From Lachancea kluyveri NRRL Y-12651 (Eukaryota; Ascomycota; Saccharomycetes; Saccharomycetales; Saccharomycetaceae), in assembly GCA_000149225.2 (NCBI GenBank), contig CM000687.1:610501-674500 (forward strand): a stretch of DNA of 64,000 nucleotides, in the 5' to 3' direction. Positions 57,901 through 64,000 of this stretch are shown in pieces. Below the pieces are notes generated by a model. It saw only the letters and a list, made by a program, of their open reading frames with translations. It was not told the origin of the DNA and did no database searches. Position 1 is the first letter of the stretch. Every line of letters starts with the position of its first letter. Both the position numbers and the translations under genes were made by a program.

Positions 57901-59634
57901 ACTTTTTGTAGAGGAATGATTATTTGTTAGGCTCTGTATTAAAAGTTTGCTTTTGTTTTCTGCTTCATTGATTGCCAAGTTTCTTTTCTGTGACTTCCTT
58001 TGAAGAATTATTTTGGTGTTGCGTATAGTGTTTTGCGCTTCGATAAATCGCCTCTCTTTGTTTATCAAGTCATCCAGTATCATTTCGTGACGCCTCTTCA
58101 CAGTTTCTAAATCCATGGTGTGGGGTTGACCTCCTTGTTCATCTGGGAGGATATCACCCTCATTGTCTTCCTTTCCAGTCTGTGAATCTGTACGTTCGGT
58201 TTCCGCCTTTGTCATTGAGATGGGCGTACTTGATTCTTTTTCTTCTTCTCCATCACTAATGATAATAATTGGTGAGCCCTCATTAGTTCCATAATGGCTT
58301 AATTGTGGTGCACTCTCATGAAATTCTTTTTTCGCAAAACTTTCGGTACTTGCTCTCTCTGTACCTGTGTGTGGTAGCACCTCCTGATTCTGGATATATT
58401 CTGGTTTTAACGGTAAGAATTGCTCTTCTATCCTCTTTTCTAACTTATCCTCTAGCACCTTTTTAAGCAAAGGATCGTTTTCGCTCTCTAAATCATAATA
58501 TTCTACTTCATTGTCACTTGACTCTGGTTGTTCTCCAAAGAGTGACGAAATATCGTCTTTGTTATATCCGCCCTCTTTAACAAAAGTTTCGGTCTGTATA
58601 ACTGTTGGCGAGGTTTTATTCAAATCCTTGTTTTGGAAGTTATTCGCATCGTTTGTCTTAAATGTATGTGCATTTTCCCCTGATATATTTGGTGCAAACG
58701 TATCCGGTAAACTTGGACTAATGTGTCTTTTTTCGTCAAGATGCTCTTCAATTGGATGTTCCTTTGAAGTGACCATAAAAGCATTCGGTACAAGACCTTG
58801 TTTGTCATCTTCGCCTTTTAAGGTAACATCGATTGGTGTAACTTCATTTGTGACCGCGCTGTCACCATCATCTAAAGTCCCCTGTTTGAAAGCTTCAAAA
58901 TCATCTGGTCTGTGTCTCTTTCTATTTCCAAATTCTTCGTAGTCTATAGCATCTTCATAGTGAGACGATGTTGTTTCATACAGGTCTGGAGAACCTATGG
59001 AAGGTTGTGATTCACGAAATTCCTGCTCGGGCAGTACCTTTTTAAAGTATGAAGTAGGGCTGTTACTAGCAAATTCCCCGAAATCACCGATTTCTGGTTT
59101 TAGTGGCACTTGTGGTGTGTGTTGCATCTGTAGATCAGAATCTCTCTTTGCAGACGAATTTTCCAAGTTTGGTGTAGATGAGAAAATATGGCTCCTAAGA
59201 GAAGGATGAGAGCTGTTCAGATGTATGCCTGAGCCAGTGCGCATCTGATGTGATAGGGATTCATTTGGCACGATGTTGTTACTGTAACTCGAAAATGGAC
59301 GATTCGACAGTGTAGGTAATCTGGCTGTTGTTGTTCTAGTTGCTGGTGCAATTACTGATGGTATCTTCGAAGTATGAGGACTGATGTCACTTGAGTAGAC
59401 TGGGCTTGGACTCATGTCATCATTAATAGGTTTGTGTGGACTTATGTGATCGAGCGTTGCATCAACATCGCTTAGGGTGTGATCTGGAGTACTGTTTACA
59501 GTTGACGTATTTCTGCTCATCGTGAAATTCGATAGTACGGGTATAGACTTGTGAGACAACATGGGGTTATTTACTTGAGGAGCCTCGCCATCGAAGTCCT
59601 CCTTTGTAAGATCTATAGTCGGTAAAGCATTCAT
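54910..59634 (-). CDS. ULS1: SNF2-family translocase and SUMO-targeted ubiquitin ligase Uls1
   Basis: This 1574-residue protein (S. cerevisiae 1619) has an acidic, disordered N-terminal third with SUMO-interaction-like strings: TIDLT near residue 6 and [11 protein letters not shown] near 453. A coiled-coil-rich middle from about 500 to 790 follows. The SNF2 helicase core has DDMGLGKT near 910 and DEAQNIKN near 1051. A RING domain, CPYCMEQ to CLVCKK, lies near 1271-1325, inserted between the two helicase lobes. The second lobe includes [12 protein letters not shown] and [36 protein letters not shown]. It removes SUMO-conjugates and Top2 or Rap1 blocks from DNA. It is the orthologue of YOR191W, next to EXG1/SPR1 and IES4 (YOR190W, YOR189W). 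The start is the first ATG. Confidence 0.96.
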   Translation of the reverse strand: MNALPTIDLTKEDFDGEAPQVNNPMLSHKSIPVLSNFTMSRNTSTVNSTPDHTLSDVDATLDHISPHKPINDDMSPSPVYSSDISPHTSKIPSVIAPATRTTTARLPTLSNRPFSSYSNNIVPNESLSHQMRTGSGIHLNSSHPSLRSHIFSSTPNLENSSAKRDSDLQMQHTPQVPLKPEIGDFGEFASNSPTSYFKKVLPEQEFRESQPSIGSPDLYETTSSHYEDAIDYEEFGNRKRHRPDDFEAFKQGTLDDGDSAVTNEVTPIDVTLKGEDDKQGLVPNAFMVTSKEHPIEEHLDEKRHISPSLPDTFAPNISGENAHTFKTNDANNFQNKDLNKTSPTVIQTETFVKEGGYNKDDISSLFGEQPESSDNEVEYYDLESENDPLLKKVLEDKLEKRIEEQFLPLKPEYIQNQEVLPHTGTERASTESFAKKEFHESAPQLSHYGTNEGSPIIIISDGEEEKESSTPISMTKAETERTDSQTGKEDNEGDILPDEQGGQPHTMDLETVKRRHEMILDDLINKERRFIEAQNTIRNTKIILQRKSQKRNLAINEAENKSKLLIQSLTNNHSSTKSLLLDKVEDDIQHLKEQQTKTLLKLREVEEKEQKNNHAFKKFLDQKNAKLKQSQLNVQMATNNQHTKNVVQKRNQLLQDKNTLDRMLHQQLISPDEYNFNIREIQMQLNNLNSNVTSLSKTNSNKDFLDSTLYFKSILIARKLIAQNKTRTQQNKETMNNLLNVLENFKRYIDGGRNFNELMKERVQGATIELIKHGVKMPAVFRALEELGLIVDPKEYEMSHRKRRRILDLKGTDDFEEVYSSDGGDEFLKAVTHSEREGEYNSLQMSNIYNVQDNESLRNLLEGLKQHETEIEGEELTPEELTVNLLKHQRRGLHWLLNVEKSNKRGGLLADDMGLGKTVQAIALMIANRSELESCKTNLIVAPVAVLRVWQAEIQTKIKKNATFKAFIYGGNNKVVSYKDLLRYDAVLVSYQTLASELKKHWPRKLREDEDSEGQLVDVPEIRAMNSLKEKHGEYWSPFFCEESQFYRVILDEAQNIKNKQTKAAKACCTLNSLYRWVLSGTPLQNNIGELYSLIRFLRIPPYNREAKFQVDIGRPLSRKDTNYDDFDRKKALKKVQVLLRAIMLRRTKDSEIDGKPILELPPKNVNVEEDSLDGKELGFYLDLENENQKKAARLLATRARGNYSGILTLLLRLRQACCHPELVLIGEHKSEDTKVVNGQNFERDWLRLYEVACKIPAQGKSTVSDGLDIMSCPYCMEQMEMESMCVLTPCGHLICDSCVEPFLENARLDNGARKGLNGSTFVSCLVCKKSINDSEIITYRLYDQVVNNGFSRSDLHQEFAKEMEAQKKRLKTGYKPDYATLEPSQKMVQCMKIIRDVLTRTTDEKIIVFSQFTSFFDIFQHFIKKDLKIPYLRYDGSINAKIRATIIEEFYRNSDMRLMLISMKAGNSGLTLTCANHVILVDPFWNPFVEEQAMDRCYRISQTREVTVHRLLIKNSVEDRIMELQKRKKELVESAMDPNGIKEVNSLGRRELGFLFGLNSLNENPPTGSGFAN

Positions 59635-60266
59635 AGTTGATGCGATGTTCCTTCTTACTGGACTGCTAGTAAGTGGAGTTTTAATTGTCGCTCCTTGAGA
59701 ACATAGATTATGGTCGTGGCGTTATTTGTTCGTTTGTGATGATTTAGAAAGTGTGCTGTCCCATAGAAAGTTGATGTATATAGAGCTTTCGTTTTCGATT
59801 TCCGGATCAGCAAGAACATTGAAAGATGACCCAAATTTACTCTTTTTTTCTCTTTTTCTGTTTGCTTAGACTCTTCTGGGAATACAGCTACGTATCGGAA
59901 CCATTTACTCTACTCTACTTGTTCAAAGCGCAACATCAAACCTGCATACGCAGTATGCGCGGAGTTGGCTACAAAGGAAAACGAGGTAAAGGCCCTATTA
60001 AGCAATGTATGTACGTACCTTGTTTTGTTTCTGTAAAGTTTATTAACTATTTGTCGGAGAGGAATTGATTGTTAGCCGGATGAAAAGAAAAAGAAAAATG
60101 GCACCTGGTGGACAAGGCAGAAGAAATGAAAATCCATTAATATATTGTAAGAAATAAATGCCCAACTATTATGGGGCGTGAGTGTTGACGTATGTGTCAA
60201 AGCCGAAAGTACAAAAATTCGATTTTTTTTTTTTTTAAATTAAGAACTCGTGTTAAAACCCCATTT
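59635..60266. other. ULS1 upstream region and EXG1 3' region
   Basis: This 632-bp region holds the ULS1 promoter side and, right of about 60100, the EXG1 3' side with a T-run at about 60221-60236. Frame 59826 has no domain. No gene is supported. Confidence 0.5.
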
Positions 60267-61586
60267 TTAGAAACCACATTGGTTTGGATATTGTCTGTCA
60301 GTGACTGGTTGAGGGAACAAACCTGAGTACATCAACCTTTGCAAGTCCCATTCGACTGTGGTTTCGGTCTTGTAACACCAAAAGATCCAACCACCTCTTA
60401 GTTCGAAAGCATCCAATTGGGCTTCGACGTACTTTCTGTTGTTGGATTTTCTTTCCTCGGACCAGGTGGAAACGTCTTCGTTGTTTTCACAAGAACCGAT
60501 GTAGTAAGAGGATTCGGAGTCCTTTGTGAATGAACCATCGTAACGAGCACCGTAACCGACACCGTTAATCCATTTGGCACAGTCGGTCAAAGCAGCAGAC
60601 CATTCACCAGCCACAGTCCAGTGGGATTCGGTTAGAACACCGGTACCCCACTCACAGGCGACAGAGACATGTTCGTCGATGGATCTTGCCAACTGGTCAG
60701 AGGAGAAACATTGGTAGTGGTGGTGGTCGACAACCACACCCCAGCTGCCGTCTTCGACAGTCAAAGTGCTGTCCCAATAGTTGTAGGCTTCAAAGGCGTC
60801 ATGGATGACAACGATCTGGTCACTGCCCAACTCGTTTCTCAAGTAGTCGTAACCGAATTGGTAATATTCCTTTAGCTTGTCCATGTCCAAGACTGGGCCC
60901 AAAGGCTCGTTGATAAGTTCAATACCAATGACGGTATCCAAGTACTCTTCACGAGAGTATTTTTCAAGTAAGTATTTGATAACCTCCTTGGTCAAGTTCA
61001 AGTTTTCATCTTCCAAAAAGCTCCAGTGGTCTCTTAGACCGGAGTTGTCGAACCCGTTCTGAGAGCCTGGAGCACCGTGCAAGTCAACCCAGACCTTCAA
61101 ACCAGCGTCCTTAGACCACTGGATAGCCTTGTCCAAGTAGGATTCTTGCTTACCAGTGACATAAGGATCAGAGTCCAAAGTCTTGAAAGCCCAGTAACCG
61201 ATTGGAATTCTGACCATGTTTAGACCAGCAGAAGCGATGTTTTTGAAGTCTTGTTCGGTGTAGAAAGTGGACCAGTGAGCCTCCAATCTACTTTCGGCGA
61301 CTTCGGAACCCAAGGCTTCACAGTAATGATATTCGTCGACTGGAATACCAGCGTCGCTGTTTTCATCAGTACGGAAAGCTTCGAAAAGAGAAGGAGTGAT
61401 GTAAGGCTCCAAAAGCAACCAACCACCGATGTTAACACCACGGATAAGTTCAGTGGAGTAGTCGTAGAATCTTTTTTTGTTTTTAGAGTGCAAGAACTGA
61501 ACGTTGTTTTCAGACTTGGCTGGCACTGGTTGCGTTAACGCACCAAAAGCGAATGTAGAGAGCAGAAACAGTAGCGAGAGTAACAT
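60267..61586 (-). CDS. EXG1: Secreted exo-1,3-beta-glucanase (EXG1/SPR1 family)
   Basis: A longer frame opens upstream, but the ATG at 61586 gives a signal peptide [20 protein letters not shown] and 439 residues (S. cerevisiae Exg1 448). A Kex2-type KKR lies near residue 37, before [31 protein letters not shown]. The GH5 acid/base E227 is in ELINEPLGP and the nucleophile E328 is in [10 protein letters not shown]. It trims cell-wall 1,3-beta-glucan. It represents the ancestor of EXG1 (YLR300W) and sporulation-specific SPR1 (YOR190W). Codon bias (GTC, AAG, TTG) is strong, as expected for a major wall protein. Confidence 0.94.
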   Translation of the reverse strand: MLLSLLFLLSTFAFGALTQPVPAKSENNVQFLHSKNKKRFYDYSTELIRGVNIGGWLLLEPYITPSLFEAFRTDENSDAGIPVDEYHYCEALGSEVAESRLEAHWSTFYTEQDFKNIASAGLNMVRIPIGYWAFKTLDSDPYVTGKQESYLDKAIQWSKDAGLKVWVDLHGAPGSQNGFDNSGLRDHWSFLEDENLNLTKEVIKYLLEKYSREEYLDTVIGIELINEPLGPVLDMDKLKEYYQFGYDYLRNELGSDQIVVIHDAFEAYNYWDSTLTVEDGSWGVVVDHHHYQCFSSDQLARSIDEHVSVACEWGTGVLTESHWTVAGEWSAALTDCAKWINGVGYGARYDGSFTKDSESSYYIGSCENNEDVSTWSEERKSNNRKYVEAQLDAFELRGGWIFWCYKTETTVEWDLQRLMYSGLFPQPVTDRQYPNQCGF

Positions 61587-62095
61587 TATTCGACCTAGTG
61601 CTTGAAGAAGAGAATTCGAAAGATGTAAGAAGCTCTGGTAAACAAAAAAGAGAAAATATAAAAGTGTATGAAAGAAACCAAGCCTATTTATATCATTCCG
61701 CGTGCACCTGAGATCGATCAAGTATATTCGTTTATATATAGTTTCTTTCCCCTGGTTCAAACCAAACTGCGATCTGTCATAAGAAATGAGCCCAGCATCT
61801 ACTCTTAGAAACACACGAAAAATGTCTCGACTTGGAGCCCCGAAACTTTTTTACTACGACGTTTTCTGCGCGCCGCAAAAACCAGCAATGCTGGTAAAAG
61901 GAGATATACGGCAACGGTACCTTGCATCGTCCACGAAACTCGCACGTATACAGTGATTGCCACGTGGACAGGTAAACAACGCGACACTGTATTAGGAATA
62001 AAAGATACCGTTTCTTGTAGCTGCATACAATATTTAGCTATGTCCGAACATGCAAGTATACAGGTGAGGAAGGTGTCCTGACTATCTGGGCGTTT
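61587..62095. other. EXG1 upstream region and IES4 3' region
   Basis: This 509-bp region contains the EXG1 promoter; near 61733 is a TATATATAG string on the plus strand, 150 bp from the EXG1 ATG. The frame open from 61814 into it is not conserved. No gene is supported. Confidence 0.5.
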
Positions 62096-62332
62096 CTACT
62101 GCTCTTCTTCGACGGCCTGTTCCGGCTCACATTCCATAGCTGGTTCTTCTGCATCCTGTAGTTCAGTTTCCCTTGCCTGGTCCTTTCTGACCCATCCATT
62201 CAGCTTGATTTCGTATCCAGTGAAACTCGTCACTGGAACCCCCTGGGTAGTGTGGTCCCATGGGAGTACGGGTCCGCTAGTAGACGGAGACTGCAGTCCA
62301 GCAGATTGTTGGGTTTCTTCTGTTTTCGACAT
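62096..62332 (-). CDS. IES4: INO80 complex subunit Ies4 (short)
   Basis: The ATG at 62332 gives 78 residues starting MSKTEETQQSAGLQSPSTS. The core PVLPWDHTTQGVPVTSFTGYEIKLNGWVRKDQARE matches yeast Ies4 PVLPWDYKNKAIEIKSFSGYKVNFTGWIRRD. The tail is acidic and shorter than in S. cerevisiae (116 residues). An open frame continues upstream without an ATG. Ies4 is a phosphorylated subunit of the INO80 chromatin remodeller involved in checkpoint signalling. Its position next to EXG1/SPR1 and ULS1 agrees with YOR189W-YOR190W-YOR191W. Confidence 0.85.
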   Translation of the reverse strand: MSKTEETQQSAGLQSPSTSGPVLPWDHTTQGVPVTSFTGYEIKLNGWVRKDQARETELQDAEEPAMECEPEQAVEEEQ

Positions 62333-62741
62333 GGATCCTCTCGTCGCAGGTGTTGAGGTGATATGTTCCAGGGTAACTGACACGATGCCTTGGTGTGTTT
62401 CCTGGTAGAGATCACTTCTTTGTACGTCGATGTATCGAAAACCGTGCGTAATTCGGTAAGGGAAAAAAATAGGCGAAAAAAAAACAGACGAAAAAAAGGT
62501 TGCTGGGTGTGATTCTGGATCCGATTACGTATTGTGGAATAACCGAACTGTGTCACGTGACCGTTTCCCCCGGGAGTTCATAGAAAACCGAATACAGCTA
62601 GCGATATATGTCGTCTGACCGAGTAGGATAGCCAAGAGGTGATGCTTCACTGCTCTATGCTTAACAATAAGGGCTATGGATACGGTGGTACTTGCAAGAG
62701 TGACAGCTATTGGCCAGCAGGCCGTCCGGCGTTATTTGCTC
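62333..62741. other. IES4 upstream region
   Basis: This stretch holds AAAAAAA runs near 62463-62490 and a palindromic GTCACGTGAC at about 62552-62561, which could be an E-box regulating IES4. I looked for a centromere-like element beside the E-box, but an AT-rich stretch and CDEIII are absent. Confidence 0.5.
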
Positions 62742-62954
62742 TGGGAAACAGGCGAATATTGAGATGGTTGTTGGGACTCCGTTTTTCGGACAAGGCTGTA
62801 ATATTTGGCGTACAGGGTGTACGTAGAATTATCAATGCTTCCACCAACTTCGATGACTGTTTCTCGGTCTTTATGCCATCATCCAACACCGTGTGTGATA
62901 ATATACCGGTGATACTAGTAGTAGTGGATAGACGGTGGTTGTATTTCGGCCACA
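62742..62954 (-). mobile_element. Worn delta-type LTR relic
   Basis: About 213 bp align with the delta LTR at 47431-47748 in the same orientation. Shared stretches include the CGAATATTGAGA/GGTTGTTGGGACTCCG-type end and AACACCG with GTGATAATATAC. It is shorter and more divergent than the other LTR and looks older. It lies about 100 bp upstream of the second tRNA-Glu gene, a usual Ty1 target zone. It is a broken fossil with no internal domain nearby. Confidence 0.65.
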
Positions 62955-63053
62955 GATGATGCAACAGTTTGTTGGGCTCGATCTGGGGGCATGGGCTGTT
63001 AACTGTCCGTTAAATTGAAACTTTACAATTTATTAAGGTGTGCTTTCATCTAT

Positions 63054-63125
63054 TCCGATATAGTGTAACGGCTATCACATCACGCTTTCACCGTGGAGAC
63101 CGGGGTTCGACTCCCCGTATCGGAG
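63054..63125 (+). tRNA. tRNA-Glu (anticodon UUC)
   Basis: This 72-nt gene appears identical to the tRNA-Glu at 46993-47064 in sequence but lies on the opposite strand. The anticodon TTC and B box GGTTCGACTCC are present. It has no intron. It marks the right edge of the 16-kb block. Confidence 0.96.
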
Positions 63126-63128
63126 TAG

Positions 63129-63151
63129 TTTTTTTTTTTTTTTTTTTTTTT
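63129..63151 (+). terminator. RNA polymerase III terminator of tRNA-Glu
   Basis: A run of about 23 T starts 4 nt after the tRNA 3' end. This far exceeds the T5-T7 usually sufficient for RNA polymerase III. Confidence 0.85.
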
Positions 63152-63526
63152 CGAGGTCCTAAATTGAGAATGTTTTGTAACTATTTAACTGGATTCTATT
63201 TATTTCTTGTGTTTAAAATTTCTCTTGTTTTCGTTGAAATTGAACATTACTCAGGCAGTTTGCAGCCTTGTTTTCTTTTTTTTTTAATTGTGTTTGTTCA
63301 AAAGGAAAACAATAAAAAAATGAATTCCTAGAATTCATCGATGCTTGGTTGTGACACTTTCAAAATGTTCGAATTCCTAGTACACCGTTTCAATCATGAC
63401 AAACATATCTGTTATAATGATAACTGCTAGTTACATAAATACAATGCTAGATGAATTAAAAAAAAAAAAACCAAAAAAAAATAACGAAAAAAAAAAAAAA
63501 AAAACAAAAACGAGACCACTCCACAA
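63152..63526. other. AT-rich spacer
   Basis: This stretch of about 375 bp, between the tRNA gene and the stop of the repeat-protein gene, has T-rich and A-rich tracts near 63277-63287 and 63459-63505 and no supported gene. Confidence 0.5.
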
Positions 63527-64000
63527 TCAAATTCCGAAATTACCACTTCTGATATCTTGATACAGTTTCTTCCTATCCTTCTGCTTAGTAGCATTACCAC
63601 TATGCAACTTGCTTACCATAAAAGCGCCTGGTGCACTGTACATCTGTTGCTGTTGGCTAGGAATATCAAGCGTCTGCTTTTTGAATCTACCGCCGGATGC
63701 ATTTGGAACTCCTGAAGGCATGAACCCTTGCTGCGGTGATAACGGAGGAGGAGGAGGAGATGTATAATAGTTGTGTGGTTGTGGCGGGTAGCCCTGTTGA
63801 GGCGAAATACGTCCCTGGGGAGAAGCAGCATAGCCCTGTGGAGGGGGAAGGGGAGGAGTATAACCCTGTGGAGGAGGAGCATAACCCTGTGGAGGAGGAG
63901 CATAACCCTGCGGAGGAGGAGCATAACCCTGCGGAGGAGGAGCATAACCCTGCGGAGGAGGAGCATAACCCTGCGGAGGAGGAGCATAACCCTTTGGACT
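63527..64000 (-). CDS. C-terminal part of a PPPQGYA-repeat protein (cut by window edge)
   Basis: The minus-strand frame is open to the window edge, so the start is missing. About 157 residues are seen. The first part is an array of PPPQGYA-type heptads (PQGYAPP), at least five visible, encoded by 21-bp repeats near 63860-64000. The repeats then decay into PQGYTPPLP, SPQQGYPPQPHNYY and TSPPPPPLSPQQGF. A distinct basic tail follows, KQTLDIPSQQQQMYSAPGAF and MVSKLHSGNATKQKDRKKLYQDIRSGNFGI. I do not recognise the family. Repeats of this kind occur in proteins that bind WW or SH3 domains or form flexible linkers. Confidence 0.7.
   Translation of the reverse strand, partial: SPKGYAPPPQGYAPPPQGYAPPPQGYAPPPQGYAPPPQGYAPPPQGYTPPLPPPQGYAASPQGRISPQQGYPPQPHNYYTSPPPPPLSPQQGFMPSGVPNASGGRFKKQTLDIPSQQQQMYSAPGAFMVSKLHSGNATKQKDRKKLYQDIRSGNFGI
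63860..64000 (-). repeat. Tandem 21-bp repeats encoding PPPQGYA units
   Basis: Near-identical units lie one after the other with a 21-bp period (plus strand GGAGGAGGAGCATAACCCTG). They are in frame, so length changes keep the protein reading frame. The array continues past the window. Confidence 0.85.

Noticed and set aside
62521-62641. Possible centromere near the GTCACGTGAC motif
   Set aside because: The E-box resembles CDEI, but no AT-rich CDEII of about 80 bp and no CDEIII with TTTCCGAA follow.

Overview
The window is nuclear DNA of a budding yeast in the family Saccharomycetaceae. The proteins are close orthologues of Saccharomyces cerevisiae genes, introns are rare and use GTATGT donors with CTAAC-type branch sites, tRNA-Glu(UUC) looks like the S. 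cerevisiae gene, and there is an alpha-pheromone precursor with an alpha1/Mcm1 P'Q box. Gene order points to a lineage that did not undergo, or branched before, the whole-genome duplication. Genes that S. cerevisiae splits between its duplicated blocks on chromosomes II (YBR210-229) and VII (YGL054-062, YGL125-127) are interleaved here in single copy, and a second block interleaves chromosome XV (YOR189-191) with chromosome XII (YLR300-301) genes. The Zygosaccharomyces/Torulaspora/Zygotorulaspora group is my best guess for the clade. I cannot name the species.

Layout. 1-20.3 kb: ROT2 (3' part), SLX1, MCX1, a YBR225W-type gene, MET13, TDP1, PCS60, PDB1, a YBR220C-type acetyl-CoA-transporter-like gene, SCS3 and SOH1/MED31. 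20.3-26 kb: the alpha-factor gene and pyruvate carboxylase. 26-46.7 kb: DUO1, ATG12, a YBP1/YBP2 gene, HPC2 (with an intron), PKP2, RAD6 (with an intron), GEP7, an SDS23/SDS24 gene, OLE1, MET8, NGR1, AME1 and ERV14/ERV15. At 47 kb a tRNA-Glu gene and a solo Ty1-type delta LTR mark a break in synteny. 47-63 kb: a DHA2/VBA-type MFS transporter, an orphan frame without an ATG, two tandem HRI1-family genes, ULS1, EXG1/SPR1 and IES4. A second, oppositely oriented tRNA-Glu gene with a worn delta-like LTR upstream follows. 63.5-64 kb: the 3' end of a gene for a protein with PPPQGYA-type repeats.

Functionally the window is mostly housekeeping. Several genes act around pyruvate and acetyl-CoA: PDB1 (pyruvate dehydrogenase E1 beta), PKP2 (its kinase), PYC (pyruvate carboxylase), PCS60 and the acetyl-CoA-transporter-like gene. 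MET13 and MET8 serve sulphur metabolism. SLX1, TDP1, RAD6, ULS1, HPC2 and IES4 serve DNA repair and chromatin. DUO1 and AME1 are kinetochore genes.

I found no wholly new system. The points most worth a second look are: an alpha-factor gene whose three pheromone repeats all differ at residue 8; an intron in RAD6; three in-phase candidate acceptors in the HPC2 intron; a 28-bp near-perfect palindrome in the long region upstream of MET8; two TCGGNNCGA palindromes upstream of PCS60; a tandem diverged HRI1 paralogue beside an orphan frame; and a 16-kb block bounded by inverted tRNA-Glu/delta modules. Comparisons with S. cerevisiae come from memory of those proteins, not from a database search.
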